From positions 1-64,000 of the forward strand of contig JAMOSO010000070.1 in the NCBI GenBank assembly GCA_027063065.1: a DNA stretch of 64,000 nucleotides. The letters run 5' to 3'. The notes beneath the pieces are model-generated. The model was not told the origin of the DNA. It saw only the letters and a program-made list of their open reading frames with translations, and searched no databases. This DNA is from Planctomycetota bacterium. Lineage in GTDB: Bacteria; Planctomycetota; JAMOSO01. Below are positions 1 through 8,977 of this stretch, one piece after another (within the stretch, counting starts at the first letter, position 1; every line of letters begins with the position of its first letter). A program made the position numbers and the translations under genes.

Positions 1-24
1 TATATACCTATATACCTATATACC
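1..24. repeat. Three tandem copies of an 8-base unit at the left edge
   Basis: The first 24 bases are three perfect copies of TATATACC. The array overlaps the last codons and TAG stop of the minus-strand cob fusion gene and may continue left of the window. A change in copy number would shift the reading frame only in the last few residues of that protein. Confidence 0.8.
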
Positions 25-2568
25 TATGAGCTGATATAACTTATCAATATTAACACCTTGTCTAAATGTATCCGCTAAATGATTAAAGGCTGGTTCTAAA
101 TCATAGATTAATTTTTGTCCTTGAAAGGCATTTAAACCTTTACTGTGGCGGATTTCGTCAATCCATAATCTTCTGAATTTATCATTATCAAAGATACCAT
201 GTAAATACGAACCCCAAATATTATTATTGCCTAAACCCAATATTTGATTGTCGATTTCAAATATACATTGTCCAGATAGGGCAGTAGTTTTGCCATGATG
301 GATTTCGTAACCGCTAAGCGTTAATTGGCTTGGTTTATGCACTACATTTACCTGCTGTAGGGTTTTACTGTCGGCCATTTCTGTATACATATCTAATATG
401 CCCAAACCGCACTCTGAAACTGTGGAAGATTCTATACAATTTATATCGATAATTTTTTTACCCATAATTTGAAAACCTGCACATATCCCTACAATACAAG
501 TATTCTTATTAGCTAAATCAATCAATAAGCTGTCCAAGCCTTTTTGACGCAACCAACACATATCAGTTAAAGTGCATTTACTGCCAGGTATAATAATTGC
601 ATCAGCATCTTTAATAATCTGATAATCACTACTAACTTTAATATTTACATCTAACTCATCATGAAATGGATCAATATCTGATATATTTGCAAAATGAGGC
701 AAATCAATAACTACAATGGTAATTTCTGCCGTAGCTTTAGTGATATTACAGTTTTTACCGTCTTTAAAACTTACGGAGTCTTCTTCTGGTATGCCAAGCT
801 TATTGATATACTCAACCACACCTATTACATTTTTATTTGTATGTTGATAGCAATAATCAAATGCATCCTGCAATAAACTGGCATCACCACGAAATCTATT
901 AACTAAAAAACCGGCAATTAAATCACGTTCCCATTGATCGCATACTTCCATTGTACCTACAAAAGAAGCAAAGACACCACCTCGATCAATATCACCAACT
1001 AAAATAACTGGTGATTTTGCATATTTAGCCATTTGCATATTAACAATATCATGTGATTTTAAATTTACCTCACCAGGAGAACCTGCACCTTCTAAAATCA
1101 TTACTTGGTTTTCTAGTGCTAAAGAATCATAAGCTTTTTTAGCTAAATTAAATGCAGTTGGTTTATATTTAATATATTCTGCAACCGACATATTACCAAT
1201 TGGTTTACCATTAATAATAACCTGAGTGCCAGTATTAGAATTAGGCTTTAATAAAATTGGGTTCATCCTTATATCGGGGTCAATTCTGCACGCTTGGGCT
1301 TGCACCACCTGAGCGCGCGACATCTCAAAGCCGCTTTTAGTAACATAAGAGTTTAAACTCATATTTTGACTTTTAAATGGGGCAACTTTAAAACCATCTT
1401 GCATAAGCACCCGACAAATTGCGGCGGCAATAATACTTTTGCCAGCATTAGAACTACAACCCTGAATCATCAAAGCTGGTGTAGTTTTGATGATTGGCTT
1501 ATGGATTGTTGTTTGATTATAAATTTGTTTTAACGCATACAATAATTTTTGATTATCTACATTACTGCGTACAGCTATACGTATATAACAATTAGTTAAA
1601 CCTTGATAATTATCGCATAAACGCACGGCAATTTTATATTTTTTTAATAATATATCACATAAATTAATTAATGGTTTTTGAGACTTACACAAAATAAAAT
1701 TTGCTGTTGTAGGATAACACTGTAACTCTTTTATAGTTTTTAAATCACTAATTAAAGTTTTAGTTAATTGCGCAATATACAAAACACTATCATTGCGATA
1801 GTTTAAATCTTCTATGGCATATTTACCTACAATTTGCGCCAAATAGTTTATGTTCCATTCTGGTAAATTAAATTTGGTTTTACTATTCGCTGGCTTTATC
1901 AAATAGCCTAAACGCAATCCTGGAATAGCCCAAAACTTTGTCATTGAACGCATAATAAATAAATTATCAATTTGATAGTTGATAAAACTATTTTCTATGC
2001 CAGCAAAATCTATAAATGCTTCATCAATTATAAAATTAACTTTTGGATTATTTTGTACTACTTCAATAATAGACAATTTATCTAACAAAAGCCCTGTTGG
2101 ATTATTTGGATGTGCCAATATAACTAAATCATTATCACGTATCTGTGATTTTAATAAATCAATATCAAGACTAAAATCATCATTTGATTTAATGTAAATC
2201 GGCTCAATATTATTAATAACTGCCACTTTGCCATAATCTATATAAGATGGAGCTTGCAACACAATACGCTTAGGTTTAAATGTAGATGGTAAATTATATA
2301 ATATTTCTTCTGCACCATTGCCCAAGACAATTTGTGTCGGATCAATTTTATTATATATGGCTAAAGCATCTTTTAAATCAGTTGCTTTTGGATCTGGATA
2401 ATAACATATTTGTTCAATGGCATTAGTAATACGCCTGCGCATCCAAGATGGCGCACCAAGTGGATTTAAATTGGCACTAAAATCAATAATATCTTTAGTG
2501 GCACAATTTAAATCTCTAGCTATTTTATAAATATTACCGCCGTGTTTAAACTGGCGAAACTTAGACAT
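16..2568 (-). CDS. Bifunctional threonine-phosphate decarboxylase / cobyric acid synthase (CobD-CobQ fusion)
   Basis: An 850-residue protein that joins two cobalamin-pathway enzymes. Residues about 1-355 are a class I/II PLP aminotransferase fold of the CobD type, with HPNNPTG at 153-159 and the predicted PLP lysine K211 in SMTKFWAIPGLRLGY. CobD makes aminopropanol phosphate from threonine phosphate. Residues about 365-850 are CobQ/CbiP, which amidates adenosyl-cobyrinate a,c-diamide: a nucleotide-binding start GCSSNAGKS, a class I glutamine amidotransferase cysteine C696 in GICAGFQ, and its histidine H790 in SYLHG. Each half is about the length of the stand-alone enzyme, so both are probably active. 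The gene lies 4 bases downstream of lysA and is probably co-transcribed with it, an unexpected partner. No other cob gene is in the window. Assignment of both halves is firm; the N-terminal substrate is inferred from the fusion partner and motif. Confidence 0.9.
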   Translation of the reverse strand: MSKFRQFKHGGNIYKIARDLNCATKDIIDFSANLNPLGAPSWMRRRITNAIEQICYYPDPKATDLKDALAIYNKIDPTQIVLGNGAEEILYNLPSTFKPKRIVLQAPSYIDYGKVAVINNIEPIYIKSNDDFSLDIDLLKSQIRDNDLVILAHPNNPTGLLLDKLSIIEVVQNNPKVNFIIDEAFIDFAGIENSFINYQIDNLFIMRSMTKFWAIPGLRLGYLIKPANSKTKFNLPEWNINYLAQIVGKYAIEDLNYRNDSVLYIAQLTKTLISDLKTIKELQCYPTTANFILCKSQKPLINLCDILLKKYKIAVRLCDNYQGLTNCYIRIAVRSNVDNQKLLYALKQIYNQTTIHKPIIKTTPALMIQGCSSNAGKSIIAAAICRVLMQDGFKVAPFKSQNMSLNSYVTKSGFEMSRAQVVQAQACRIDPDIRMNPILLKPNSNTGTQVIINGKPIGNMSVAEYIKYKPTAFNLAKKAYDSLALENQVMILEGAGSPGEVNLKSHDIVNMQMAKYAKSPVILVGDIDRGGVFASFVGTMEVCDQWERDLIAGFLVNRFRGDASLLQDAFDYCYQHTNKNVIGVVEYINKLGIPEEDSVSFKDGKNCNITKATAEITIVVIDLPHFANISDIDPFHDELDVNIKVSSDYQIIKDADAIIIPGSKCTLTDMCWLRQKGLDSLLIDLANKNTCIVGICAGFQIMGKKIIDINCIESSTVSECGLGILDMYTEMADSKTLQQVNVVHKPSQLTLSGYEIHHGKTTALSGQCIFEIDNQILGLGNNNIWGSYLHGIFDNDKFRRLWIDEIRHSKGLNAFQGQKLIYDLEPAFNHLADTFRQGVNIDKLYQLIGI

Positions 2569-2572
2569 AAAT

Positions 2573-3841
2573 TTATACTTTAAAATTATCTAATCCATCA
2601 AAATCAAGAGTGGCAAATAAATCATCTAATGTTTCGGCACGACGAATTTCAATCACACTGCCATCCTGACGTAATAAAAGTTCTGCAGAGCGAGTTTTGG
2701 CATTATAATTAAATCCCATTGAATGACCATGGGCACCAGTATCATGAATAACTATTATATCGCCAACTTCAACTTTTGGCAGTTGGCGATCAATGGCAAA
2801 CTTATCGTTATTTTCGCATAAAGAACCTGTTACATCATAACAAAATTTTTCTTTATTATCATCTTTGCCAACAACCGTTATATGATGATATGCACCATAT
2901 AAAGCAGGGCGCATTAAATCTGCCATACAAGCATCTAAGCCCACATAGGTTTTATAAGTTTTTTTGATATGTAAAGTTTTAGATACTAAATAACCGTATG
3001 GGCCTGTAATCATACGGGCACATTCCATGTATAATTTTAAAGGCGCACAACCTGCTTTAACAATAGTGTTGTTATAAGCATCTTCAATTGCCTGCCCAAT
3101 ATTATCTAAATTTACAGCGGTATCTTCTGGTTTATACGGAATACCAATACCGCCACCGATGTTGATAAATTCAAAATCAATACCCAATTCTTTATTTATA
3201 TCTACAACCAAATCAAATAAAATTTGTGCTGTTTCTGTAAAATAATGTTCTTGTAATTCATTTGAAGCAACCATAGTGTGCAAACCAAAACGTTTTACGC
3301 CTTTAGATTTACATATTTTATACCCTTCAAACAATTGCTCGCGGGTAAATCCGTATTTAGCATCTTCGGGGTTGCCAATTATTGCGTTGCCTTCTTTTAA
3401 TGCACCTGGATTATAACGAAAACAAACCAATTCTGGTAAAGCACCTATTTGCTTTTCAAAAAACTCAATATGGCTAATATCATCAAAATTAATAATCGCG
3501 CCCAACTCATAGGCTTTTTTAAATTCATGGGCAGGGGTATCATTTGATGTAAACATGATGTTTTCGCCAATATTGCCAATTTTTTCTGATAAAATCAACT
3601 CACCCAAACTAGAACAATCCGATCCAAATCCTTCTGCCTTTAATAATTTCATTAAATAAGGATTTGGAGTACCCTTTACGGCAAAATATTCTTTAAAACC
3701 TTCATTCCACGCAAATGCTTTTTTTAATGCCTTGGCATTGTCGCGCATAGCTTTTTCATCGTACAAATGAAAAGGGGTAGAATGGGCATTCACAATATTG
3801 TTTAAAGTATCTATAGAACATGGTAGTGTTTTTTTGTTCAT
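2573..3841 (-). CDS. lysA: Diaminopimelate decarboxylase (lysine biosynthesis)
   Basis: A 422-residue fold-type III PLP decarboxylase that converts meso-diaminopimelate to lysine. The predicted PLP lysine is K56 in YFAVKGTPNP. The glycine-rich phosphate-binding loop is GGGIG at 229-233, and the active-site cysteine motif GSLCEN lies at 339-344, where classical LysA has GPxCES. The segment ECARMITGP stands where E. coli-type enzymes have EPGR, so this belongs to a divergent LysA subgroup, and another substrate in the ornithine/carboxynorspermidine decarboxylase superfamily cannot be fully excluded. The start at ATG 3841 leaves a normal N-terminus. It is the first gene of a minus-strand unit that continues into the cob fusion, and is divergent from the DUF3127 gene at 3982. 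Confidence 0.85.
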   Translation of the reverse strand: MNKKTLPCSIDTLNNIVNAHSTPFHLYDEKAMRDNAKALKKAFAWNEGFKEYFAVKGTPNPYLMKLLKAEGFGSDCSSLGELILSEKIGNIGENIMFTSNDTPAHEFKKAYELGAIINFDDISHIEFFEKQIGALPELVCFRYNPGALKEGNAIIGNPEDAKYGFTREQLFEGYKICKSKGVKRFGLHTMVASNELQEHYFTETAQILFDLVVDINKELGIDFEFINIGGGIGIPYKPEDTAVNLDNIGQAIEDAYNNTIVKAGCAPLKLYMECARMITGPYGYLVSKTLHIKKTYKTYVGLDACMADLMRPALYGAYHHITVVGKDDNKEKFCYDVTGSLCENNDKFAIDRQLPKVEVGDIIVIHDTGAHGHSMGFNYNAKTRSAELLLRQDGSVIEIRRAETLDDLFATLDFDGLDNFKV

Positions 3842-3871
3842 GAAATTTCCTGTATGGTCTTGAGTATAAAA

Positions 3872-3902
3872 TTTTAATTATAATTTGAGATTATAGTTAA
3901 AA
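3872..3902. repeat. Inverted repeat between divergent genes (candidate operator)
   Basis: Two 13-base arms (3872-3884 and 3890-3902) pair with one G-T wobble around a 5-base loop TTGAG. The element sits in the 140-base gap between lysA (minus) and the DUF3127 gene (plus), where both promoters must lie. It is very AT-rich, so chance formation is possible. Confidence 0.35.
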
Positions 3903-3981
3903 ATCATAAAATTAAAATGAACATATAAAAAAAAATGCTACACTATCCATAAAAATATATCAATGTTTATAGGAAATACTT

Positions 3982-4377
3982 ATGTCTAAAAGTTATGAAA
4001 TTCAAGGGCAAATTCACACAATCGGTCAAACAACTGCCTATGGTAAAAATGGTTTTACAAAAAGAGAATTTGTTATACAACTAACCGGCGAAGGTCAAAA
4101 CCCCACTTATCCAAATTATGTTGTACTAGAACTAATTAAAGATAAATGTTCAATAATGGATAATTTTAATATTGGCGATGAAATTATTGCCACCTTTAAC
4201 ATAACAGGACGTTTATGGTCTGGTAACGGTCAAGCAGAACGTTGTTTTAATAGTCTACAAGCTTGGAAAGTCGACAAATGTGGCAATACAGAAACAATAC
4301 CACCAGCATCAGATTTTGATGAGTCAAGATATATGCCTGATTTTGTTGATGATAATAGCGGAGAAATACCATTTTAG
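3982..4377 (+). CDS. DUF3127 family protein, OB-fold single-strand-binding-like
   Basis: A 131-residue protein matching the DUF3127 pattern: an N-terminal strand pattern (KSYEIQGQIHTIG), a central KREFVIQL segment, and the LQAWKV segment near residue 90. It ends in an acidic tail closing with GEIPF, which resembles the SSB C-terminal peptide (DDDIPF) that recruits partner proteins. DUF3127 proteins are small OB-fold-like proteins whose cellular role is not settled; nucleic-acid binding is an inference from fold and tail. An AAGTATAGGAAAT stretch upstream gives a modest ribosome site. It stands alone at the head of a plus-strand set of three small genes. Confidence 0.75.
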   Translation: MSKSYEIQGQIHTIGQTTAYGKNGFTKREFVIQLTGEGQNPTYPNYVVLELIKDKCSIMDNFNIGDEIIATFNITGRLWSGNGQAERCFNSLQAWKVDKCGNTETIPPASDFDESRYMPDFVDDNSGEIPF

Positions 4378-4440
4378 ATTGATAATTGACAAAATTCTGT
4401 CATTATAATTTATTAATTAATCCAAATTAAAAGGGCCTAT

Positions 4441-4851
4441 ATGCGAATATTATTTCTTGTGTTAAGTTGTGTATTATTAAGTGGTATTACTCATGCAGAA
4501 AGTTTAGGTTTTGACGAGCATTATATCAGAGTAGTCAGTGAAAGGACTATGGATGGTATAATAGAAGGATTACGCAATGGAAACTACAAACAATACACCC
4601 ACGATTTTCATCCCACATTATTACGCAAAACGCCTCCTTCTCATTTTAAAAAGGCAGTGGGGGCTTTACACAAAAAAGTAGGTCATTATTTATATCGTGA
4701 TTATTTAGGTTTTTTAAATAAAGGCCAAACTACTTTAGTTTTATGGAAAGCAAGATTTGATAAAAGTACAGACGACTTGATAATCATCTTAACTTTATCC
4801 AGAGAAGCTACTATAGTTTTTGTTAAAGATATTAAATTTAATAAACCATAA
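4441..4851 (+). CDS. Small exported protein, DUF3887/NTF2-like
   Basis: A 136-residue protein with a clear signal peptide: basic start MR, hydrophobic core to about residue 16, and likely cleavage after THA at residue 19. The mature part of about 115 residues has the alternating pattern of a small NTF2/cystatin-like fold. The stretch around GHYLYRDYLGFLNKG followed by LVLWKARFDKS resembles DUF3887-type proteins, but the match is by eye and weak. No catalytic motif is visible. The stop is 2 bases before the PilZ gene, so the two are very likely co-transcribed, and the product probably acts in the periplasm. An AAAGGGCC sequence before the ATG is a plausible ribosome site. Confidence 0.55.
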   Translation: MRILFLVLSCVLLSGITHAESLGFDEHYIRVVSERTMDGIIEGLRNGNYKQYTHDFHPTLLRKTPPSHFKKAVGALHKKVGHYLYRDYLGFLNKGQTTLVLWKARFDKSTDDLIIILTLSREATIVFVKDIKFNKP

Positions 4852-4853
4852 AA

Positions 4854-5180
4854 ATGTTTGAAAAATCTAGCGACCGCATTATCAAAAGAGTTGCTAGTTT
4901 TATTCCTATAGATATTTTTTTTGAAAACAAACCCATTGGTTTAAATGCACGCCTTACGGATTTGACACCTAAAGGTGCTTTTATTGAAATCGATTGTCCA
5001 ATAGAACATGGAAATTTTATAAATTTTAATTTTGAATTATTAAATACAACTATTCACGGTAGAGCCATAGTAAAATTTGCTGGCAAACGGCAAGGTAGAC
5101 AAGGTTTAGGCGTAGAATTTGAATCCTTAAACAAAGAACAAAAAATAACCCTTTATAAAATATTAGCCGAACTAATATGA
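4854..5180 (+). CDS. PilZ-domain protein
   Basis: A 108-residue single-domain protein. It carries the two-part PilZ signature for cyclic-di-GMP: RxxxR near the N-terminus (RIIKR, residues 8-12) and a D-x-S/T-x-x-G motif (DLTPKG, around residue 37-42), followed by GRAIVKFAG and GLGVEFESL, typical of PilZ beta strands. The serine of the second motif is threonine, a conservative change, so ligand binding is likely but not certain. It has no output domain and would act by binding a partner protein. It begins 2 bases after the preceding exported-protein gene. No GGDEF or EAL enzyme is in this window; an HD-family protein is at the far end. Confidence 0.8.
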   Translation: MFEKSSDRIIKRVASFIPIDIFFENKPIGLNARLTDLTPKGAFIEIDCPIEHGNFINFNFELLNTTIHGRAIVKFAGKRQGRQGLGVEFESLNKEQKITLYKILAELI

Positions 5181-5211
5181 ATATTTAATTCTTATTTTAT
5201 AACTAAAAACG

Positions 5212-5285
5212 ATCTAACAAAACAGCAACATAATAGAGATTATGTTGCGTGGACATATCTTGGCAGTGCGCCAAGATAGTTAGAT
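5212..5285. other. Structured intergenic element: three-way junction of perfect stems
   Basis: Outer 7-base arms ATCTAAC (5212-5218) and GTTAGAT (5279-5285) are complementary. They enclose two perfect hairpins: 10 base pairs with a 4-base loop (5225-5248), and 9 base pairs with a 5-base loop (5256-5278). The element fills most of the gap between the convergent PilZ and ruvA genes. On the minus strand it is followed by T-rich sequence, so it could terminate ruvA transcription. The three-stem form is more elaborate than a normal terminator; a small RNA or short repeat is also possible. Confidence 0.6.
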
Positions 5286-5296
5286 TTTATAATTAA

Positions 5297-5893
5297 TTAA
5301 CTCTGTTGTTTTAATGCTTGCTTGACTAAATTATCAACTGTCAAATCATCAGCAATTTTTTTACTAGCCTGCAAAATAGCTTTTATTGCAGACTCACGTT
5401 TATAACCAAGAGAAATTAATGCTAGTTGAGCATCTTCTATAGCCCTATTAGATTGATTGTTTTGTGAAACAACAACATCTCCTAGATGTAATGCCTCCAT
5501 GGCAGATTTTAATTCTACCACCATTCTTTTAGCTGTTTTAGGGCCTATACCTTTTATTTTTTTTAACAAGCCATCCTCTTCAGAAACTATCATCGCCCGT
5601 AAATTTTCTGGAGTGGTTGAGGACAATATCGTCAGTGCCAATACTGGACCTATGCCATTGACCGTTAATAAAAGTCTAAATAATTTTCGCTCATCACTAT
5701 GTACAAAACCAAATAATGTTTGATGATCGTCACCAACCGCTAGATGAGTTAATAATTTTTGAATTTCACCAATGGCAACTAAATTATCAAAGCTAGCGAC
5801 CGATATTTTTAATAAGTATCCCACTCCGCCGCAATCGATTACGGCGGAGGTGGGATCTTTATGTGCAAGTTTACCTTGCAAATATTCGTACAC
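5297..5893 (-). CDS. ruvA: Holliday junction branch migration protein RuvA
   Basis: A 198-residue protein of normal RuvA length. The N-terminal OB domain begins MYEYLQGKLA. Two helix-hairpin-helix motifs follow at about 78-90 (VNGIGPVLALTIL) and 113-125 (IKGIGPKTAKRMV), which bind the junction backbone. A linker leads to the C-terminal three-helix domain (from about 150) that contacts the RuvB motor. The start is GTG at 5893, overlapping the TAG stop of aspS by one base, so translation is probably coupled. ruvB and ruvC are not in the window. Confidence 0.95.
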   Translation of the reverse strand: MYEYLQGKLAHKDPTSAVIDCGGVGYLLKISVASFDNLVAIGEIQKLLTHLAVGDDHQTLFGFVHSDERKLFRLLLTVNGIGPVLALTILSSTTPENLRAMIVSEEDGLLKKIKGIGPKTAKRMVVELKSAMEALHLGDVVVSQNNQSNRAIEDAQLALISLGYKRESAIKAILQASKKIADDLTVDNLVKQALKQQS

Positions 5894-7668
5894 TAATCTT
5901 CGTCCTCAACAGTGCTTTCTAAAGCAAGTTCTTCCATCTGTGATTCTGGAATACTACCCGGAGCTTCTGTCATTAAACAAGTAGCTTTTTGAGTTTTTGG
6001 AAATGCTATAACATCACGAATAGAATCAAGTTTAAGCATTAACATAATTAAGCGATCTAAACCAAGAGCTAAACCTGCATGTGGGGGCGCACCTGCTTGT
6101 AATGCATCAAGTAAAAATCCAAATTTATCTGCTGCTTCTTCATTGCTGATACCCAACATTTTAAATACTCGTTTTTGGACATCTTGGTTATGAATACGTA
6201 CAGAACCTCCACCTACTTCGACACCATTTAAAATAATATCGTAAGCATTTGTAAGCACTGCAAATGGGTCTTCTTCCATTTTATCAGTATGCTCATCAAT
6301 TGGAGCAGTAAATGGATGATGACAAGGTGTTGGCTCTCCAGTGGCACTTTTATCAAACATAGGAAAGTCAATTACCCATGAAAAATTAAATTCATTTTCA
6401 TTAATTAAACCCAATTTATCACCCATTAATAAACGCAGTTCTGATAAAGATTGCAAACATACTTTTTTAGTGTCAGCAACAAAAATCAAAACATCATCTG
6501 TTTCGGCATTCATTGTTTCGTATAAACTTTTTTGTTCTTCGTCAGAGAAAAATTTAATAATTGGTGATTGAGGACCATCTTCATTCATACGAATCCACGC
6601 AACACCTTTGGCTTTAAATTGTTTGGCAAATGGGGTCATATCATCTAAATCACGACGACTTAATTTTGGACTTGCGCCTTTTAGATTTATGCCTCTTACT
6701 AAACCACCTGATCCCAATACATTTTTAAATACACCAAATTCTGTATTTTTAAATATATCGCCCAAGTCGACTATCTCTAATCCAAAACGTAAATCAGGTC
6801 TATCATTACCATATTTTTGCATTGCTTCTTGATAGGTTAAACGAGGAAATTTCTCAGGCAAATCAATACCCATCATTTCTTTAAAAAGCCTACGAAATAA
6901 ACTTTCAATAATTTCCATCACATCTTCACGATCGACAAATGACATTTCTAAATCAACTTGAGTAAACTCTGGTTGACGATCAGCACGCAAATCTTCATCA
7001 CGAAAACAACGGGCAATTTGAATATAGCGATCAAATCCAGAAATCATTAAGCTTTGTTTAAATAATTGTGGACTCTGTGGTAATGCAAAAAATTGACCTT
7101 GATGTACTCTACTAGGCACAACATAATCACGTGCACCTTCTGGAGTTGCTTTAGTTAAAATAGGCGTTTCTACATCAATAAAATCATTTTCATGAAAGAA
7201 ATTGCGAATAATCGCCGTGGCCTTATCACGAAAAATCATATTATCACGCAACTTGCGTGAACGTAAATCAAAGAAACGGTTTTTAAGACGTACTTCTTCA
7301 TTTATTTTGTCTATTGATTGTAAATCATAAGGAGGCGTAACTGATTTATTAAGCAATTCTACTTCGCTGGCATATAACTCTATATCACCAGTAGACATTT
7401 TTTCGTTTGCTTGTCCATCTGGACGTTTTTCAACTTTGCCTTTAACAGAAATGACATATTGATTGCGAAATGAATTAGCCAATTCATGACCTTCTTTTGT
7501 TAAATCTGGGTCAAATACTATTTGAGTAGTTCCATAGCGATCACCTAAATCAATAAAGATTACCCCACCATGATCACGCATATTATCTACCCAACCTTGG
7601 ATAACTACTTCTTTACCAACATCTTCTAAGCTTAAACCTGCACAGGTATGAGTGCGTTTAAATTTCAT
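5893..7668 (-). CDS. aspS: Aspartate-tRNA ligase, probably non-discriminating
   Basis: A 591-residue bacterial-type AspRS: an N-terminal anticodon-binding OB fold, the class II core with motif 2 (RCFRDEDLRADRQPEFTQ), a bacterial insertion domain, and motif 3 (GLALGLDRLIMLM). In the anticodon-binding domain the segment RDHGG has histidine (H33), where enzymes specific for tRNA-Asp usually have leucine (RDLGG). In characterised bacterial enzymes histidine here goes with non-discriminating charging of both tRNA-Asp and tRNA-Asn, which would require the GatCAB amidotransferase elsewhere. That specificity is an inference. It lies 14 bases after hisS and overlaps ruvA by one base, forming a hisS-aspS-ruvA unit. 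Confidence 0.95.
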   Translation of the reverse strand: MKFKRTHTCAGLSLEDVGKEVVIQGWVDNMRDHGGVIFIDLGDRYGTTQIVFDPDLTKEGHELANSFRNQYVISVKGKVEKRPDGQANEKMSTGDIELYASEVELLNKSVTPPYDLQSIDKINEEVRLKNRFFDLRSRKLRDNMIFRDKATAIIRNFFHENDFIDVETPILTKATPEGARDYVVPSRVHQGQFFALPQSPQLFKQSLMISGFDRYIQIARCFRDEDLRADRQPEFTQVDLEMSFVDREDVMEIIESLFRRLFKEMMGIDLPEKFPRLTYQEAMQKYGNDRPDLRFGLEIVDLGDIFKNTEFGVFKNVLGSGGLVRGINLKGASPKLSRRDLDDMTPFAKQFKAKGVAWIRMNEDGPQSPIIKFFSDEEQKSLYETMNAETDDVLIFVADTKKVCLQSLSELRLLMGDKLGLINENEFNFSWVIDFPMFDKSATGEPTPCHHPFTAPIDEHTDKMEEDPFAVLTNAYDIILNGVEVGGGSVRIHNQDVQKRVFKMLGISNEEAADKFGFLLDALQAGAPPHAGLALGLDRLIMLMLKLDSIRDVIAFPKTQKATCLMTEAPGSIPESQMEELALESTVEDED

Positions 7669-7682
7669 TATTTTCTCCGTAA

Positions 7683-8918
7683 TTATTTTGCAAAATCAGC
7701 GAGTTTCAATTCAAGTTGTTCACTTGTTTGCATATTTTTTTCTATAACTATTCCCTTGGCAATTTCATCATCACCAAGTATATAAACTTTTTGAGCACCA
7801 AGACGATTAGCCATACGCATTTGCGCTTTCATGCTTTTTCCTTCAGTATCAAAATCAACATCTTTGTTTTGTTTGCGTAATCTGTCAACTAATTGCAAAG
7901 ATTCTGCGCGGGCTGTTTCTCCAAGAGTGACAACAAAAGCGTCAAGTTGTGCAGACATTTCTTTTTGACTTGCTTTTAAAGCAATGATACAACGCTCTAA
8001 GCCTATAGCAAAGCCAACTGCTCCTGTTTGAGAGCCTCCCAAATCAGATATCAATTTATCGTAACGCCCTCCTCCTCCAATGGCATCTTGTGCGCCTAAA
8101 GCATGATGTTTTACTTCAAAAACCGTATTTGAATAATAATCAAATCCGCGCACAATAGTTGGATCCATTGTAAATTTAACCCCACGAGCATTTAATAGAT
8201 TTTGAACAGTTGCAAAATGTTTAGATGGCTCTTCTCCCAAATAAGCTTCAATGGTTGGCAAATCTTTATTCATCTGACTACATTCAGGGTTTTTACAATC
8301 CAAAACTCTAAATACATTACGATTAATTCTATCATTGCAACTTTTACAATATTTATTCAAATTAGGTCTGATTTTATCCAATAATGCTTTGCGATATTTA
8401 TCCCTACATGCAACCGAACCGATAGAGTTAATTCTAATATCAATATCGGTCAAACCTAACGCAAAGAAAATATCACGCGCTAAAGTAATTACTTCTACAT
8501 CCATAATTGGGCTTGTTGAACCAATTGCCTCTACGCCAAATTGATGAAATTGTCTTTGCCTGCCAGCTTGAGGTCTTTCGTACCGAAACATAGGCCCCAA
8601 ATAATACAATTTATTTATTGGGCTTTGTCGTAGCATATTGTGTTGTAAATAAGAACGTACAATTGAAGCTGTACCTTCTGGACGCAAGGTTAATGATTCG
8701 CCACCTTTGGATTCAAATGTGTACATCTCTTTTTCAACAATATCTGTAACTTCACCTATGGAGCGTACAAAAAGAGATGTGTCTTCAAAAATTGGTGTTC
8801 GTATTTCTGAAAAATTATAACTGTTTGATACAGTACGCAGGATATTTTCCATATTTTGCCATAATTTAGCATCAATACCTGTAATATCTTTAGTACCTTT
8901 TGGAGCGGTAATATTCAT
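7683..8918 (-). CDS. hisS: Histidine-tRNA ligase
   Basis: A 411-residue class II synthetase. Visible landmarks are the opening APKGTKDI, the motif 2 region (FRYERPQAGRQRQFHQFGVE), the histidine-specific loop RGFDYYSNTVFE, motif 3 (GFAIGLERC), and a C-terminal anticodon-binding domain from about residue 325. Length and motifs are normal. Directly followed by aspS, an arrangement common in bacteria and consistent with co-transcription. The start ATG at 8918 gives the standard N-terminus. Confidence 0.96.
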   Translation of the reverse strand: MNITAPKGTKDITGIDAKLWQNMENILRTVSNSYNFSEIRTPIFEDTSLFVRSIGEVTDIVEKEMYTFESKGGESLTLRPEGTASIVRSYLQHNMLRQSPINKLYYLGPMFRYERPQAGRQRQFHQFGVEAIGSTSPIMDVEVITLARDIFFALGLTDIDIRINSIGSVACRDKYRKALLDKIRPNLNKYCKSCNDRINRNVFRVLDCKNPECSQMNKDLPTIEAYLGEEPSKHFATVQNLLNARGVKFTMDPTIVRGFDYYSNTVFEVKHHALGAQDAIGGGGRYDKLISDLGGSQTGAVGFAIGLERCIIALKASQKEMSAQLDAFVVTLGETARAESLQLVDRLRKQNKDVDFDTEGKSMKAQMRMANRLGAQKVYILGDDEIAKGIVIEKNMQTSEQLELKLADFAK

Positions 8919-8952
8919 TCTAACTCGTTATTTGTAAAGAATTTAAGCATAA

Positions 8953-8975
8953 AAGCTTACTATTATAATAAGCTT
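8953..8975 (-). terminator. Weak hairpin downstream of tcdA
   Basis: AAGCTTA (8953-8959) pairs with TAAGCTT (8969-8975), with further pairing possible inside. It lies 2 bases after the tcdA stop on the minus strand and is followed there by only a short T-run, so it is at best a weak terminator before hisS. Confidence 0.35.
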
Positions 8976-8977
8976 GG

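Noticed and set aside
5212-5285. Integron attC site
   Set aside because: The outer arms fit RYYYAAC/GTTRRRY, but the inner arms form two separate hairpins instead of paired L boxes, and no integrase or gene cassette is seen.
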